Shown piece after piece: positions 12,900 through 23,922 of a DNA stretch of 64,000 bases. Positions within the stretch are counted from its first letter, which is position 1. Each line of letters starts with the position of its first letter. Location of the stretch: assembly GCA_028455995.1 (NCBI GenBank), contig JABELC010000009.1, positions 2,115,342-2,179,341 of the forward strand. Reading direction: 5' to 3'. The notes under the pieces were generated by a model. The model did not search any database, was not told where the DNA came from, and saw only the letters and a program-made list of their open reading frames with translations. The position numbers and the translations under genes are program-made. The stretch comes from Scleromitrula shiraiana (taxonomy: Eukaryota; Ascomycota; Leotiomycetes; Helotiales; Sclerotiniaceae).

Positions 12900-13290
12900 A
12901 TAATTATTTTTATAAATAATTAATTTATATTTAATATTATCTGTTTAATTATTATATTTGTTATTATTTAATATATAATATTTTATAAAACTTTTAAATT
13001 ATTTATTAATATCAAATAAAATAAGATCAATCTTGAAATTTTCAAAATCTAAATAATTAAAAAAATCGTTTTTAAAATCAAAATCAAAATTAAAATTGAA
13101 ATTATTACTATTGTTATCTTTTTTTTTAATAAATATTGATTTAGAATTGGATTTTTTAAAATTAAATAGTTTTTTAAATATTGTTTATTTTTTTTATTTG
13201 TTTTTGCCTTTTTTATTTTTTTTGTTTTTATTTTTAATCTTATCTTTTTTTTAAATAAAATCGATAATAAAATTTCTTTTATCTTTTTTT
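12900..13290 (-). pseudogene. Basic Asn/Lys-rich frame in element E
   Basis: On the minus strand a register of about 130 codons has only TAA stops explicable as mutated Gln codons. It reads as a Lys/Asn-rich region followed by an Asp/Phe-rich segment. It lies upstream of the RT relic on the same strand, where gag or the gag-to-integrase region of a copia element would be. I cannot assign it to a specific domain. Confidence 0.4.
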
Positions 13291-14415
13291 TTTAAATTAT
13301 TAAGTTTTTTAATTATTATAATAAAGATATTTGATTATATATTGAATTATATATTATAAATTATTGTATCTATTATTTCTAAAATTTATTCAAATAGAGT
13401 TTTGAGAAAGATTGTAAAGATCAAATTGATATTGATATTAAAGTTAATAAAAATGTTGATATCGAGTTTTTATAAAAATCATTTAAAAAATTGTAATATA
13501 AAAAAGTTTTTTTTTTGAATTATAACAAAGTGTTTTAAAGTCTAATTTATAAAGTCGTTTTTAAATATTTATAAAATATCGTTATTAAAAATGTGATAAT
13601 AAATATATTTTAAAATCTTAAATCAAATATATAATAAAAAAATCTTATTATTAAAATTGTTTTTAAAATTAAATCTATCTTTGAATAATTTATAAAGTTT
13701 GTTATATTTTTTGAAATTTTGATTTAAAAAAAAATAATTTAAAAAAAAGGAATTTTTTTTTATTATATTGATTTGAAAAAGGAAATTAAATAAAAATATT
13801 TATGCAAATAATTAAAAAAAAGTGTTATATTTTAATAAAAAAAATAAATTCTTTATTATTATATAAAAAGAGTTAGGGAAAGAGAAAAAAAAAAAAAATA
13901 GATTATTATAAAATAAATAAAAGTTTGTTTATTTTGAAAGATATTTCTAAATTTTTATAAATTTTATTAATTTAAAAATGATAATATTTTTAAATAAAAA
14001 TTAGAGTTTTTTAATATAATCTTTATAAATCTAAAAATAATAAATATATAAAAAAAATAAAAAAAAGAAATAAGAGAAAAATAATAAAAAAAATGATAAA
14101 AAAAGTCTCATTATCGCTGAAGTTTTAAGGGTATTATAGAGATTATTGAAAAATATTTTAAAAAAATAAAAATTGAAAAATTTGAAATATTAAAAAATTG
14201 AATTTAAAAAAGCCAAATTAAAAATGTATATAATGAATGCAAAAATTTATAATATTGCTTTGATATTTATATATTCTATTTTAATATTATATACTATTTT
14301 TAATCAAGATACTTTGTTGATATTTTAAGTTCAATTTTAATTTTTTCAAAAATATTTTTATTATTATAATATCATCTTGATGTTTATAATATCTAATCTA
14401 TATAGTATTAATTAA

Positions 14416-14574
14416 TATAGTTTTATTTTAATTAAATTGTATAATTATAATATTATAGTTTATATTTGATATTTTTATTATTAATTTATCTATAATATAA
14501 ATTATCAAATCATATATATATATGATTATAATTATATGTTTGTCACATACTATCTTATAATCTATATCCCAATA
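14416..14574 (+). repeat. Right LTR of copia element E
   Basis: Same length (159 bp) and sequence family as 6952-7110. It starts TATAGTTTTATTTTAATT and ends CCCAATA, followed by the second TCGAT. After this copy the gypsy RT frame of D resumes. Confidence 0.87.
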
Positions 14575-14579
14575 TCGAT

Positions 14580-16400
14580 GATATCTTGATCTTTTTTATA
14601 AACAAATATGATTATAAAAGCTATATATAGAAGATTTTAAAAAGACTTTATAAAGCGGGTCTTCATCTTAATATCGATAAATATAAGTTTAATATAATAA
14701 AAATAAAATATTTAAAATTAATTATATTTAACAATAAAATCTCTATAAATTCAAGTAAAGTTAAAACTATTATTAACTAAAAAACTTTAACTTGATTAAA
14801 GAAATTATAAAGCTTTCTCGAATTTGTGAATTTTTATCGGTAATTCATTAAAAAATATTCTAAAATAATAAATCCATTAATAAATCTATTATAAAAAGAT
14901 GTTTTTTAGTACTAATCCCTAATTTATTAAAAGATATTTAAAAAATTAAAAACATTATTTATTTTTATTTTAATATTTAAATATTATAGCTTAAATTTTA
15001 AAATAGTTATAGAAATTAATATTTTTAATTAGACTTTTAAAGGTATATTATTGTAAAAGCAATTTGATAATGAATAATATCTAATAGTCTATTTTTTATT
15101 TAAATATTTTTTATAAAAATATAATTATAATATTTATAATAAAAAATTATTAATTATAATAAAAGTATTTAAGAAATAAAGATTAAAATTAAAAAAAATA
15201 AATAATTTCAATATTTTATTAAATTATAAAAATCTTTAATATTTTATAACTATAAAGCAATTTAATGTTTATTAAATATAATAAGCTAAATTCTTAAATA
15301 AATTTAATTTTTGTATTTATTACTAATTTGGCATAAAAACAATTAAATTAGATATATTAAATCAACTCCCTAAAAAAAAGCTAATTTTTAGAAATATAAA
15401 TAATGATTATATAAATTAGCGTTAACAAATTTTATTATAGTTTAATAAAATAAATTTATATATTTTGAATTTATTTAATCTAAATATAATCAAAGATTAT
15501 TTTAAAAAATTTATTTTAAATATCGAAACTTTAATTGATATAATTATTGATAAAATATACAAATGATCGAATATCGTTATATATATGATTTAAACAATTT
15601 AATTAGAAAAATTGCGAATATAATTTTAAAAATTGTTTAAATATTTGTAATCGATTTTATTTATGGCTTATTTTATATAAAAAAAAAGAATTTATTATAA
15701 AAAACAATTATTTATTTTTTTAAATAAAAAGATAATAATACAAATCTTTTATTATAACTATTTTATTTTATTAATAAGTTATCTAAATCATATAAAATAT
15801 ATCAAAATAATCCAATATTTATATATTTAGGAAGGTTTAATATAGGATATTGTATACTTTATAAAGAATTATTATATTTATTTATATTTAAAGATTTTAT
15901 GTTTAGTTTCCTAAAACTTATTATATTTTTTAAAAATATTTTATTATATTTAATTAAATATCGTTATTGATTATATTATATTTTTGCTGAAATATTAATA
16001 TTATAGCATATTATATAAATATATTTTAATAATTATTAATTGTTTAACTAAAATATATCATTTTATTTTTATTATTTTTTTAAATATTATAGATTTAATA
16101 AATATTTTTATTTTTTAAGTTTAGAATTTGTATAATATCTTCAATATTATAATAAGCGATCAAGGAACTTAATTTATATTAATATTTTAAAAACAATTAT
16201 ATAAATGATTAAATATAACTTTATCATCTAATTTTGCATTCTATCTATAAATAAATAATTAACCAAAAAATTTAAATCAAATAATGAAAATATATTTACA
16301 TAATTTTATTACTTTTTTGTAAAATAATTAAATCGATTAATTATTATTAGCCAAATTTATTTTAAATAATATTATATCCAAATCGATTTTAATATCATTA
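14580..16400 (+). pseudogene. C-terminal RT, RNase H and integrase of gypsy element D
   Basis: The frame restarts with the second Asp of the RT motif and Ile-Leu-Ile. It continues through an AGLHLNIDKYKF segment (about 14655-14693), the usual gypsy 'AGL-L---KC-F' motif. RNase H resembling 'ETDASD-A-GG-L-Q' starts near 15006. The integrase core follows, with LTKIYHFI (near 16044-16067) and SDQGT (16155-16169), then the SSNFAF...NN segment that corresponds to 'SSAFHPQTDGQTER'. Numerous TAA/TAG codons replace Gln/Trp codons. The constant register over 1.6 kb shows point mutation without frameshift. Confidence 0.85.
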
Positions 16401-17579
16401 TTTTTTATGAATTATAAATTCAATCCTAAATTAAAAATAAAGCTTTTCTTTTTTTTATAATCAATATTTATAATATAAAAAAAATATTTATTTATAAATA
16501 TATTAACAATATATTTTTAAAAGATTATTAATTTTTTATAAAAATCTTTAATATTAATATATAAAACTTAATTTGAATATATTAATTATTAAAAAATTGA
16601 TTATTTAAAATATAAAATAAAAAACATAATTTTTTTAAATATAAAAAACATTTAGATTATTTATCTAACAACTAAACTTAACAATAAATACTATTTATAT
16701 AAAGTATTAACAATTTATTCTAATATATATCAATTGAAATTATTAAAAAGATTTTAAATATTTCTAGTTTTTCATATATCATTTTTTATATTAATTTTAA
16801 TAAATCTTTTTTTTAAATAATCCATTATTAATGAATTTTTTAATTTTAAATATAAAGACAATAATATTTTTTTAAAAAAAAATAATATAATAAATAATTA
16901 TATTAAATAAAAATTCAAAAAAATATTAAATATTAAAAAATTAAAAAATAAAATATACTTTTTTAAAATTTAATAAAAAAATCATAATCTAATATTTATT
17001 TAAAAAAACTATATATAAAAATATAAAAACTAATTATATAATTTTTATAAACAATCTAAAAATATATCGAAATATAGATCAATCTAATTTATAAAATAAA
17101 AATTTTCAAAAATTAAAATAAAAAATACATACAATTATTTAATTTTAGATTATTATAAAAATTTATATTTAATAAATAACTTAATTTCAAATTAATATAA
17201 ACATTATATAAAACTAAATATAAAATATAATTTTCTTTATCTAATAAATATAATCAAAAAGCATTAAAAGTATTTATTTTATAAATAAAGTTTTATAATA
17301 AGATATAATATATAAATTATATTAAATTAAATTATATTAAATTAAATTAAAGCATATAAAAATATATAAAAATATATAAAAATATAAAAAAACGTATAAA
17401 GATATATAAAAATATATAATAACAATATAATATCATTATAAAAACAATATTGATATTTATTTTCATCTAATTTCTTTTTTTTGTATAAAGATTATTTTAT
17501 TTTAATCTAGTTTTTAAAGCATTGCCGTTTTATTTGCTCATCTTTAATTAGCCAAAATACACAATTTAAAAATAACAAC

Positions 17580-17709
17580 TATTACAATTCTAAAATTCTA
17601 TATAAATATAACCTTAAACCATAAGGCCAAAACTATTTTTATATAGTCGGCTTTTTTTAGCTAGTTTAGACTTAGTTCCTTATGAATCAACAACTTTACT
17701 ACCTTGACA
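17580..17709 (+). repeat. Right LTR of gypsy element D
   Basis: This 130-bp direct repeat of 3233-3362 keeps the terminal CTTGACA that the left copy has lost, and is followed by the second ATAAT (17710-17714). Confidence 0.88.
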
Positions 17710-18212
17710 ATAATCTTAAATTTTATTTTTTATAAATAAATAATTTTATTATTTTAAAAAAGATGATTTTTTATAAAAAATTATAGAATTTAAAGATATA
17801 TTTATATTATTTATTAATATATATTAATATTAATTTAAATATATTAATAATATAAGAAATATAGAATTAATTTTAGTAGATTAATTAAATTAAAAAATAA
17901 TAAAATATATTAATTACTAATATATATTAATTTTGTTTATAAATATAATTTTATATATAAATATAAATAAAAATATATTAATTTTATATATAAATATAAA
18001 TAAAAATATATTAATTGTATATATAAACTTTATATTAATTTTATATTATATAATTATTTAATATAAATCTAAATATTTAAATTGAATTTATATTAATATA
18101 AAATCATTTCTTAAAAATCAACTTATAGTGCAATTGAAATTTTAATTATAATGCGAAAATTTCTTTCCCTAAATGGTATTCAAGAAATCCCTGAATACGT
18201 GATACCGTAAGG

Positions 18213-18429
18213 TGCATGCATGCATACGCGACCGAGCGCAGCCGTTGACATCATTTTCCGATATCGCAAAAAGTGTTTGCAATTGCAATTGAATGGGCTG
18301 GGAAACGGAGTTCATGACGGTGAGATTTCTATATAGGGAACTCGGAAGATGAATGTTATTCGGTCAATTGTACGGTCATTATATTACTTGCGTTGGGAAG
18401 GTGGGTTTGGGTTTGTGGGGGTATGTATT

Positions 18430-18473
<44 letters not shown>

Positions 18474-18626
18474 ATATAATGATCTTTATGAGGGGAACTT
18501 GATTCTAGATCTTTTGCTATACTTTTATTTAGTTTTTGGCCGAGAACTAATTTAATCTAATCTTGAGTTGGATTTATTTGTTAATATAGCATAGTACAAG
18601 AGACGGAACTACAATTAACCAAAACC
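18213..18626. other. Upstream region of methyltransferase gene with TA/GT microsatellite
   Basis: Base composition returns to normal immediately after the right tip of element B. A (TA)n(GT)n microsatellite lies at about 18430-18472. The rest is presumably promoter and 5' UTR of the following gene. No clear core promoter element was identified. Confidence 0.5.
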
Positions 18627-19683
18627 ATGGCAACATTCGCGTAAGTCCCCCTCCACCATCCACCATCCACCCACCCATCCATCCTCAACCACAACAACTA
18701 ACCCCCTCCCCTCCACCCCCAGAAAATCAACCTTCTCCGCCCCAGCCTACGCCTCCTTTCGCCCCTCCTACCCCCAATCCCTCTACACCACCCTCCTAAC
18801 CTACCACCACGGTCCCCGCACTCACCTCCTCGACCTAGGGTGCGGCCACGGTCTTATTTCCCGCACGCTCTCTCCTTCTTTCGGCCATGTCCTCGCGACC
18901 GATCCGTCGCCTGCTATGATTTCCCACGCGCGGTCTTCTACGCCTGCTGAGAAGTATGCGAATATAAACTTTCGTTCTGCGTCTGCGGAATGTCTGGACA
19001 TGCTTAGAGATGGGACGGTGGACATGGTGGTCGCGGGACAAGCAGCGCACTGGTTTGATATGGAGCGTGTGTGGGAAGAGCTGGGCAGGGTGGTGAGAGC
19101 CGGGGGCACGCTGGCGTTCTGGGGGTATAAGGATAATGTTGTTGTGGGGTATCCGCAGGTGACGCCTGTTTTGGAGCGGTTTTGCTATGGGGTGGGGAGG
19201 GAGACGATGGGCCCGTTTTGGGAACAACCGGGTAGGGAGAGGCTGAGGAGATTATACGGGGATGTTGTGCCGCCGGGAAAGGAGTGGGGGGATGTGAGGA
19301 GGGTGGTTAGGGATGTGGGAGTTGGGGTTGGTGTCGATGAGATGAAGAAGGGAGATGGGGTTATGAGAGATGGGGAAGGAGATGAAGAGGAAGAGGATGA
19401 GGGGAAAGAGGAGTTTTCGATGAAGAAAAAGATGACATTGGGACAGTTAGGAGAGTATTGGAGAACATTTAGTGCGTATCATGAGTGGGCTAAGGAACAT
19501 CCGGAGAAGAAGAGGAGGGATGAGGGGGGTAAGGGTGATGTGATTGATGAGATGTTTGACGGGATTTTGGAGGTTGTGCCGGAGTGGAGGGGGAAAGGGG
19601 ATGGGTGGAGGGATGTTGAGGTTGTGAGTGAGTGGGGGACTGTTTTGCTTATGGCTAGGAGGTTGGGTGGGGATGGTAGGTGA
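18627..19683 (+). CDS. SAM-dependent methyltransferase, trans-aconitate methyltransferase-like (Tmt1/Crg1 type)
   Basis: Exons 18627-18640 and 18723-19683 give 324 aa. The 82-bp intron has GTAAGT and CCCAG ends, and splicing puts the ATG at 18627 in frame with the long second exon. The N-terminal FRPSYP motif and the SAM-binding LLDLGCGHG motif (about residues 38-46) are followed by the ATDPS acidic strand and a AGQAAHWFD segment. This pattern is typical of the fungal class I methyltransferases related to yeast Tmt1/Crg1. The C-terminus has the 'YWRTFSAYHEW' helix and a terminal strand. A charged Glu/Lys-rich insert is at about residues 235-265. The fold and SAM use are well supported. The methyl acceptor is not known; trans-aconitate is only the name-giving substrate. 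The gene is the first intact one beside the AT-rich block. Confidence 0.85.
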
Positions 19684-21563
19684 GTGTGTTTGGAAGGGTG
19701 ATTTAGAAGGGAGGATTTAGTGATATTGTTTTGATGATTTGATGGTAGAATGGTATGTCTCAGTGGCGTTTCCTAGATGTAAAGGTAAGAAGTAATCAAA
19801 AACTGTCGTTCTAATAGCAGAATGGGCACTGGACTGGGGTTGATATGATATGATACGATACAAAAAGAGAAGAGAAGATAGACCAGTCAGTAAGGATACG
19901 CATAATGTAAGACGATGGAGTTGGTGTGATATGAAGTAGAGTAGAATAGATTAGATATTGTAATCTCCTCTTAATAGAATTATCTCCAAGATTGTGTGAA
20001 TTCGAGATGTTGGGTGTACATACGATTAAGAGTGATTAGGAGGGGCCAAGAAAAGATTGTCTCCTCGCCTCTAGTCAGTCCTCTCATTGATGAGAAAGGG
20101 TCAAGACCAACGAGTATACTTATGAATTAATAGATTTGATTTAATTCATATCATATACAAAAGAATATTGCTCTCTAATGATAGAAAACTCACCGATACT
20201 CCAATTGTCTTCATTACGAAAACAAAATATTATACGGAAGTATTCCAGGTTTCATCGATATCATCCATAAATATAAATTATACTCACCGCCTTCAAAGAA
20301 CTAATAATATGTGATCAGCTCAACTACAACTAATAATAATAATAATAATTAAGTAACTGATGTAACTGATGTAACTGGCTTGATATGGTTATAGGTTCTC
20401 CACTACTTTCGTACGTAGGTAATATAATAACTTAAATAAATAATAAGTTTTGGTTGCTATGGCAAGGATATTCCACAATAACAACATACACTACTCTTAT
20501 TATTAGCATACTATACAACCATCATAAATTGCACGGACTAATAATAATAATAATAAAAGTAAAAAGAATTAATAAATCTATTGTGGACTCTCTTACTGTG
20601 GACTCTACTCATAATAGAACGACTTCCCTTCTTTTTATTATTCGGTTATTCTGTTATCCTATTCTCCTGTTATCCTCTTATCCTGTTCATATTCTTCTAT
20701 TCTTCTATTCTTCTATTCTTCTCTCTATTTCATCTCATCTAGAATTTACAACTTATTTCTATACATTCTACATACTATTCACATACTATTCATATACTAT
20801 TCTCTGCCTCATAATACAACAAACAGAAATCTACCTATTCATTCACTTACTGTTACTCAACTGGTTACATTCAAAATACCAAAATAATGGTAAGTTACAT
20901 CCCCTTATTATTCATATTATGTTTCTTATCCTCCCAATATCTTACTACATTTCTCTGCCTTCCCCCTCCCCTCCCCTCCCCTCCCCTCCCCTCCCTTCCC
21001 TCTCCCCTTGCCATATTCCGTATCCAAAAAGGAAAGAATTTTCAATTCCAATTCCAATTCCAATTCCCAAACCCAAAATAGTTATTGTGTTACGTTCCTC
21101 CCCCTTCCCCTTTTACCCTCGTTGCCCATTTGTTGTTATTGTTTTATCAAGTCAAGAAGCGAAAGAACCATGAACCGGATCTACATGGGAAACAAACAAT
21201 TACTTCCCTTTTCTTGGTGGTAGCAACGAACGAATGAATTGGATGGATTAACTGGTTAAGGGGTTTGTTTACCTTTGAGGCTGACAAGCTCTTTCTTGTA
21301 CTTCTTACCTTTCATCTTTTATTCCATCAATTCACTTCTCTTGTTTCTCATCAATAATACCGATACTATTCAATATCATACACATAACTTCTTACATTCT
21401 CATCGCATTACACAAACAAAATCATACCAATTACACTTTTCATACTTTCATACTATTCTACTCTTACTACAAAACACATACAATCATTTCTATATCCCAT
21501 CCACATCCATAAAACCAAACAAACCCCTTCCCCTCCAAACCCAAATTAAAGAAAGGAAAAAAA
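19684..21563. other. Intergenic and presumed 5' UTR of the light-chain gene
   Basis: No supported gene. The segment contains (TAA)n near 20330-20350 and 20540-20560, TTCTA repeats near 20690-20720, and a CCCCT microsatellite at 20961-21000. An ATG directly followed by a consensus donor GTAAGT occurs at 20887-20895. The last kilobase is pyrimidine-rich, as is common in fungal promoters and leader regions, and ends at an A-rich stretch before the ATG at 21564. Confidence 0.5.
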
Positions 21564-22388
21564 ATGGCACCAACTAACGCACCCCCCTACGATGCGCAGG
21601 CCTCCACAAACTACAGAGAAGCATTTCAACTCTTCGACAAACGCGGTACTCAACGTGTACAATTAGATCAACTCGGTGATTTACTTAGAGCTTGTGGTCA
21701 AAATCCTACTTTGAGCGAGATTAGAGATTTGGAGAAGAATGTCGGCGCTGATTGTATGTTTTGTTTTGTACTCTTTTCTTTCTTCTCTTCTCTCTACTTT
21801 GCTTTTTGTAAGGTAATTCGAGCGCAGCGAGCAAATGGGGGTTTGGGGGTTTGCCCCCATGAAATAAAACGAATAATGGCATTTGAATGTTCGATTTGAA
21901 TATTTCTCATTCATGGGGGCAAGCCCCCAAACCCCCATAGCTCGCTGCGCTCGAATACCTTCCATTTAGCACAAATCACACCCTCCTATTGTATATGCTC
22001 AAACTAACACAAACCCCCTCTCTCTTACAGTCGATTTCGAAACCTTCTCCAAGATCCTCAACCGACCGGGCGGTTTCCGCGACCCCGGCGAACCCGAAGA
22101 ATATTGTCGCGGCTTCCAGGTGTTCGATAAGAATCTGACGGGTTATATTGGGGTCGGTCAGTTGAGGTATATTTTGACGAATTTGGGGGAGAAGATGAGT
22201 GATGAGGAGGTGGATGAGTTGTTGAAGGCGGTGGATACTAGTTCGGGGGAGATTAATTATACAGGTTTGTTTTTCTTTTTCTTTTGTTCTTTGGATGGAT
22301 GGATGGATGGATGAATGAGTAGATGGATGGATTGAGTAATGGCTAATTTGTTGATATAGATCTCGTTCGAACGATTCTTGCGAATTAA
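21564..22388 (+). CDS. Myosin essential light chain-like EF-hand protein (Cdc4/Mlc1 type)
   Basis: Exons 21564-21753, 22031-22264 and 22360-22388 give 150 aa, the usual length for Mlc1/Cdc4 light chains (about 140-150 aa). Donors are GTATGT and GTTTGT and acceptors TTACAG and ATATAG; all junctions keep frame. The protein has four EF-hand-like units. In the first (FQLFDKRGTQRVQLDQL) and third (FQVFDKNLTGYIGVGQL) the Ca-binding positions are largely lost, which fits a structural light chain rather than calmodulin. The ending 'SGEINYTDLVRTILAN' is characteristic of the family. Expected role by family: binding the IQ motifs of class II and V myosin in the cytokinetic ring. The last coding exon is only 29 nt. 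Intron 1 carries a hairpin element. Confidence 0.88.
21816..21955. mobile_element. 140-bp hairpin MITE in intron 1 of the light-chain gene
   Basis: The ends ATTCGAGCGCAGCGAGC and GCTCGCTGCGCTCGAA are inverted copies. The inverted arms extend through GGGGGTTTGGGGG and TTGCCCCCATGAA (about 50 bp per arm) around a 35-40 bp AT-rich loop. A TA dinucleotide flanks each side (21814-21815, 21956-21957), consistent with a TA target duplication. It is far more GC-rich than the RIP block and shows no obvious RIP damage; 140 bp would be below the size usually affected. It lies wholly inside the intron, leaving donor and acceptor intact. Confidence 0.75.
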
Positions 22389-23211
22389 AAAGGCAGCCAA
22401 CATGAGTGGAAAGTAGAGGAACGCGGAATTGATATACATATACGCGGATTGCACGAACGGGGGGAATATGAATACAAAGAAAGGAAATATATTACTTCAA
22501 TCATAGGAGTTAGATTTTCTATTTTTCAAGACATGGATAATTGGAGTGGAGAAGTGGAATGAATGAGGGGAGGGAGAGAGGATTGGCGTTGTATGATAAA
22601 TGAACCTTTTGAGAAACATAACATTGGGAGGAAGGAGGAATGGTAGGGGGGAAGAGGGAGAAAATATTTGGTTATTATGATGATTGACGGATGGATGGAT
22701 GGATGGATGGATGGATGGATGGATTTTCTTAGGCAAATTGATTTGCATTACTTTACTTTACTTTACATTACATTACATTACGTTGATAGTTGTTATGAGA
22801 AGATAAGAATTACCCCATTTTATTTCATTTCATTTCATTTCATTTCATTCATCACCCCAGATTATGTAAATGCGACCTGATATCAATCATCCTATGAATT
22901 TTTATTTATTTATTTACTTATTTTTTATTTATTTATTTATCTGTCTCTACATTTGTTTCTACATTTATCTGTATACATAACTGGTATCATCAACGCCGCC
23001 GTCAATATAAATACGGGAATAGTCGTAGTTATCGTTCTTCACTGCCCTTGATATCTCTCAAACTTTTGTTATTGCTGTTGGTGTTGTTGTTGATGTTGCT
23101 GTTGGTGTTGGTGTCTCTTTTTTCTTTCGCCCTTCCCTCTGCTCTGTACATATACATATACCTATACCTATACCTGTACCTATACCGGGATGGAACGGGA
23201 TAGGAAACCAC
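22389..23211. other. Convergent intergenic region with simple repeats
   Basis: It lies between the 3' ends of the light-chain and STEEP1-like genes. It holds GGAT tetranucleotide runs (22684-22727, with a related run in the intron at 22290-22335), TTTCA and TTAC runs near 22740-22850, TTTA runs near 22900-22940, and GTTGTT/TACCTA runs near 23080-23190. No gene is supported. Confidence 0.55.
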
Positions 23212-23922
23212 TCATTCCCAAACCTTCACTCCCACCCCCACCCCCGCCCCCGTCCCCGTCCCCCCCATAACCAACACATCCCCCTCCCCCACCCGCTGTC
23301 CACCCCGCATAACCCTCGTGCTCATCACCGCACCCCTCAGTATATATAAAACCCTCACTGCATCATTCCCCTCCCCCTTCCCTGCATCATTCCCCCTCCC
23401 TGCAATCTCCACAGAAGGTATCGCGTACCCGATGACGATGGCGCATCGTCCGCACCGATAGAGTATCCGTGGTTCGAAACCGTCGCCTTCGTGGCGGCGG
23501 ATGGTGAGGGGTTTTGGGGTGGGGGTGGGGGTGAGGGAGAGGAGGGTTGTGTGGCCGGTTTTGGGGAGGAGGTTTTGGTGGGTTTTGGGTGGAGATGTTT
23601 TTTCTTTTTGTTTTTCTTTTTCTTTTTCTTTTTCTTCGGGCTGTTTTTCTTTTTCTATTTCTATATCCCCATCCTCTCCCATTTCTTCATCTTCGGAATC
23701 ATCATTATCGAGGTTGCGTAAGGGGGGAAAAGAAGATGATGATGAATATGATGAAGAAGATGATGAAGAGGATTGTGTGAGATCGCCTAGTGGTAGGATG
23801 ATACTCTGATCGTATGATGCTCGACAGGGGAGCGTGGATAACGTGTGGGTTGTGGCGAGGAGGAGGGTGCTGCAGAATGTGCAGTGGTAGGTTTGGATTT
23901 TGGGGGGGAGTGGTTGCGCCAT
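23212..23922 (-). CDS. STEEP1-domain protein (CXorf56/UPF0428 family)
   Basis: One exon of 236 aa. The N-terminal 'YHCTFCSTLLLATTHTLSTL' followed by PCR, and the later 'RILYRCGRCAIVIGY', reproduce the two CXXC pairs and spacing pattern of the STEEP1 family, with the central part expanded. Between them is a long Ser run and a Glu/Lys-rich segment (about residues 50-110) absent from compact homologues. The C-terminus is Gly/Val-rich. By family, human STEEP1 promotes STING exit from the ER; what the fungal proteins do is unclear, so no function is claimed. The gene is convergent with the light chain and divergent from the peptidase gene. The ATG at 23920-23922 gives the start closest to the conserved domain. 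Confidence 0.72.
   Translation of the reverse strand: MAQPLPPKIQTYHCTFCSTLLLATTHTLSTLPCRASYDQSIILPLGDLTQSSSSSSSSYSSSSSFPPLRNLDNDDSEDEEMGEDGDIEIEKEKQPEEKEKEKEKQKEKTSPPKTHQNLLPKTGHTTLLSLTPTPTPKPLTIRRHEGDGFEPRILYRCGRCAIVIGYAIPSVEIAGRGNDAGKGEGNDAVRVLYILRGAVMSTRVMRGGQRVGEGDVLVMGGTGTGAGVGVGVKVWE

Larger units (their letters stand above)
6952..14574 (-). mobile_element. Element E: Ty1/copia LTR retrotransposon relic inserted in D
   Basis: Two direct LTRs of exactly 159 bp (6952-7110 and 14416-14574) are flanked by the 5-bp duplication TCGAT (6947-6951 and 14575-14579). Without element C the body is about 6.6 kb. Coding relics read on the minus strand. A Lys/Asn-rich gag-like or linker frame lies around 12900-13290. 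A frame at about 10200 down to 9810 resembles the linker and start of fungal copia RT, with patterns like INDLLKKSTF, FVNFIKNES and a KLIVxNYNNKNKKTIL segment. The RT frame continues below 8828 after element C. The family call rests on motif resemblance; gag and integrase were not clearly identified. Confidence 0.78.
3233..17709 (+). mobile_element. Element D: Ty3/gypsy LTR retrotransposon relic, interrupted by E
   Basis: Two 130-bp direct LTRs (3233-3362 and 17580-17709) begin TG/TA and end TA/CA, and are flanked by the 5-bp duplication ATAAT (3228-3232, 17710-17714). Without element E the body is about 6.85 kb. Plus-strand coding relics appear in gypsy order. There is a zinc-knuckle-like motif at 4755-4796, then RT from about 6547 to 6951 resuming at 14580. 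RNase H resembling an ETDASD motif starts near 15006, and integrase core motifs lie near 16038-16075 (LTKxxHFI) and 16155-16330 (SDxGT). RT, RNase H and integrase stay in one codon register once E is removed, with many stop codons. The damage is therefore point mutation (RIP), not indels. The element is dead. Confidence 0.9.
2841..18212. mobile_element. Element B: relative of A in opposite orientation, split by element D
   Basis: The left tip at 2841 and the right tip ending at 18212 are inverted copies of the same terminal repeat as element A, with one base change (CCTTACGG for CCCTACGG) at the right tip. The R-type end is on the left and the L-type end on the right, so B is inverted relative to A. 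The about 390 bp inside the left tip match the reverse complement of A's right part closely, and the about 500 bp inside the right tip match A's left part. Removing D (3233-17709 plus one ATAAT) leaves about 890 bp, nearly the size of A. Both flanks consist of ATGC repeats, so the target duplication cannot be sized: 3, 7 or 11 bp all fit. Confidence 0.82.

Noticed and set aside
1899..18212. Single giant TIR transposon or cargo-carrying element of 15 kb
   Set aside because: The inside is fully accounted for by LTR elements with their own target duplications; excision leaves a short A-like element.
18430..18472. TA/GT tract as a regulatory element
   Set aside because: It is a simple microsatellite with no evidence of function.
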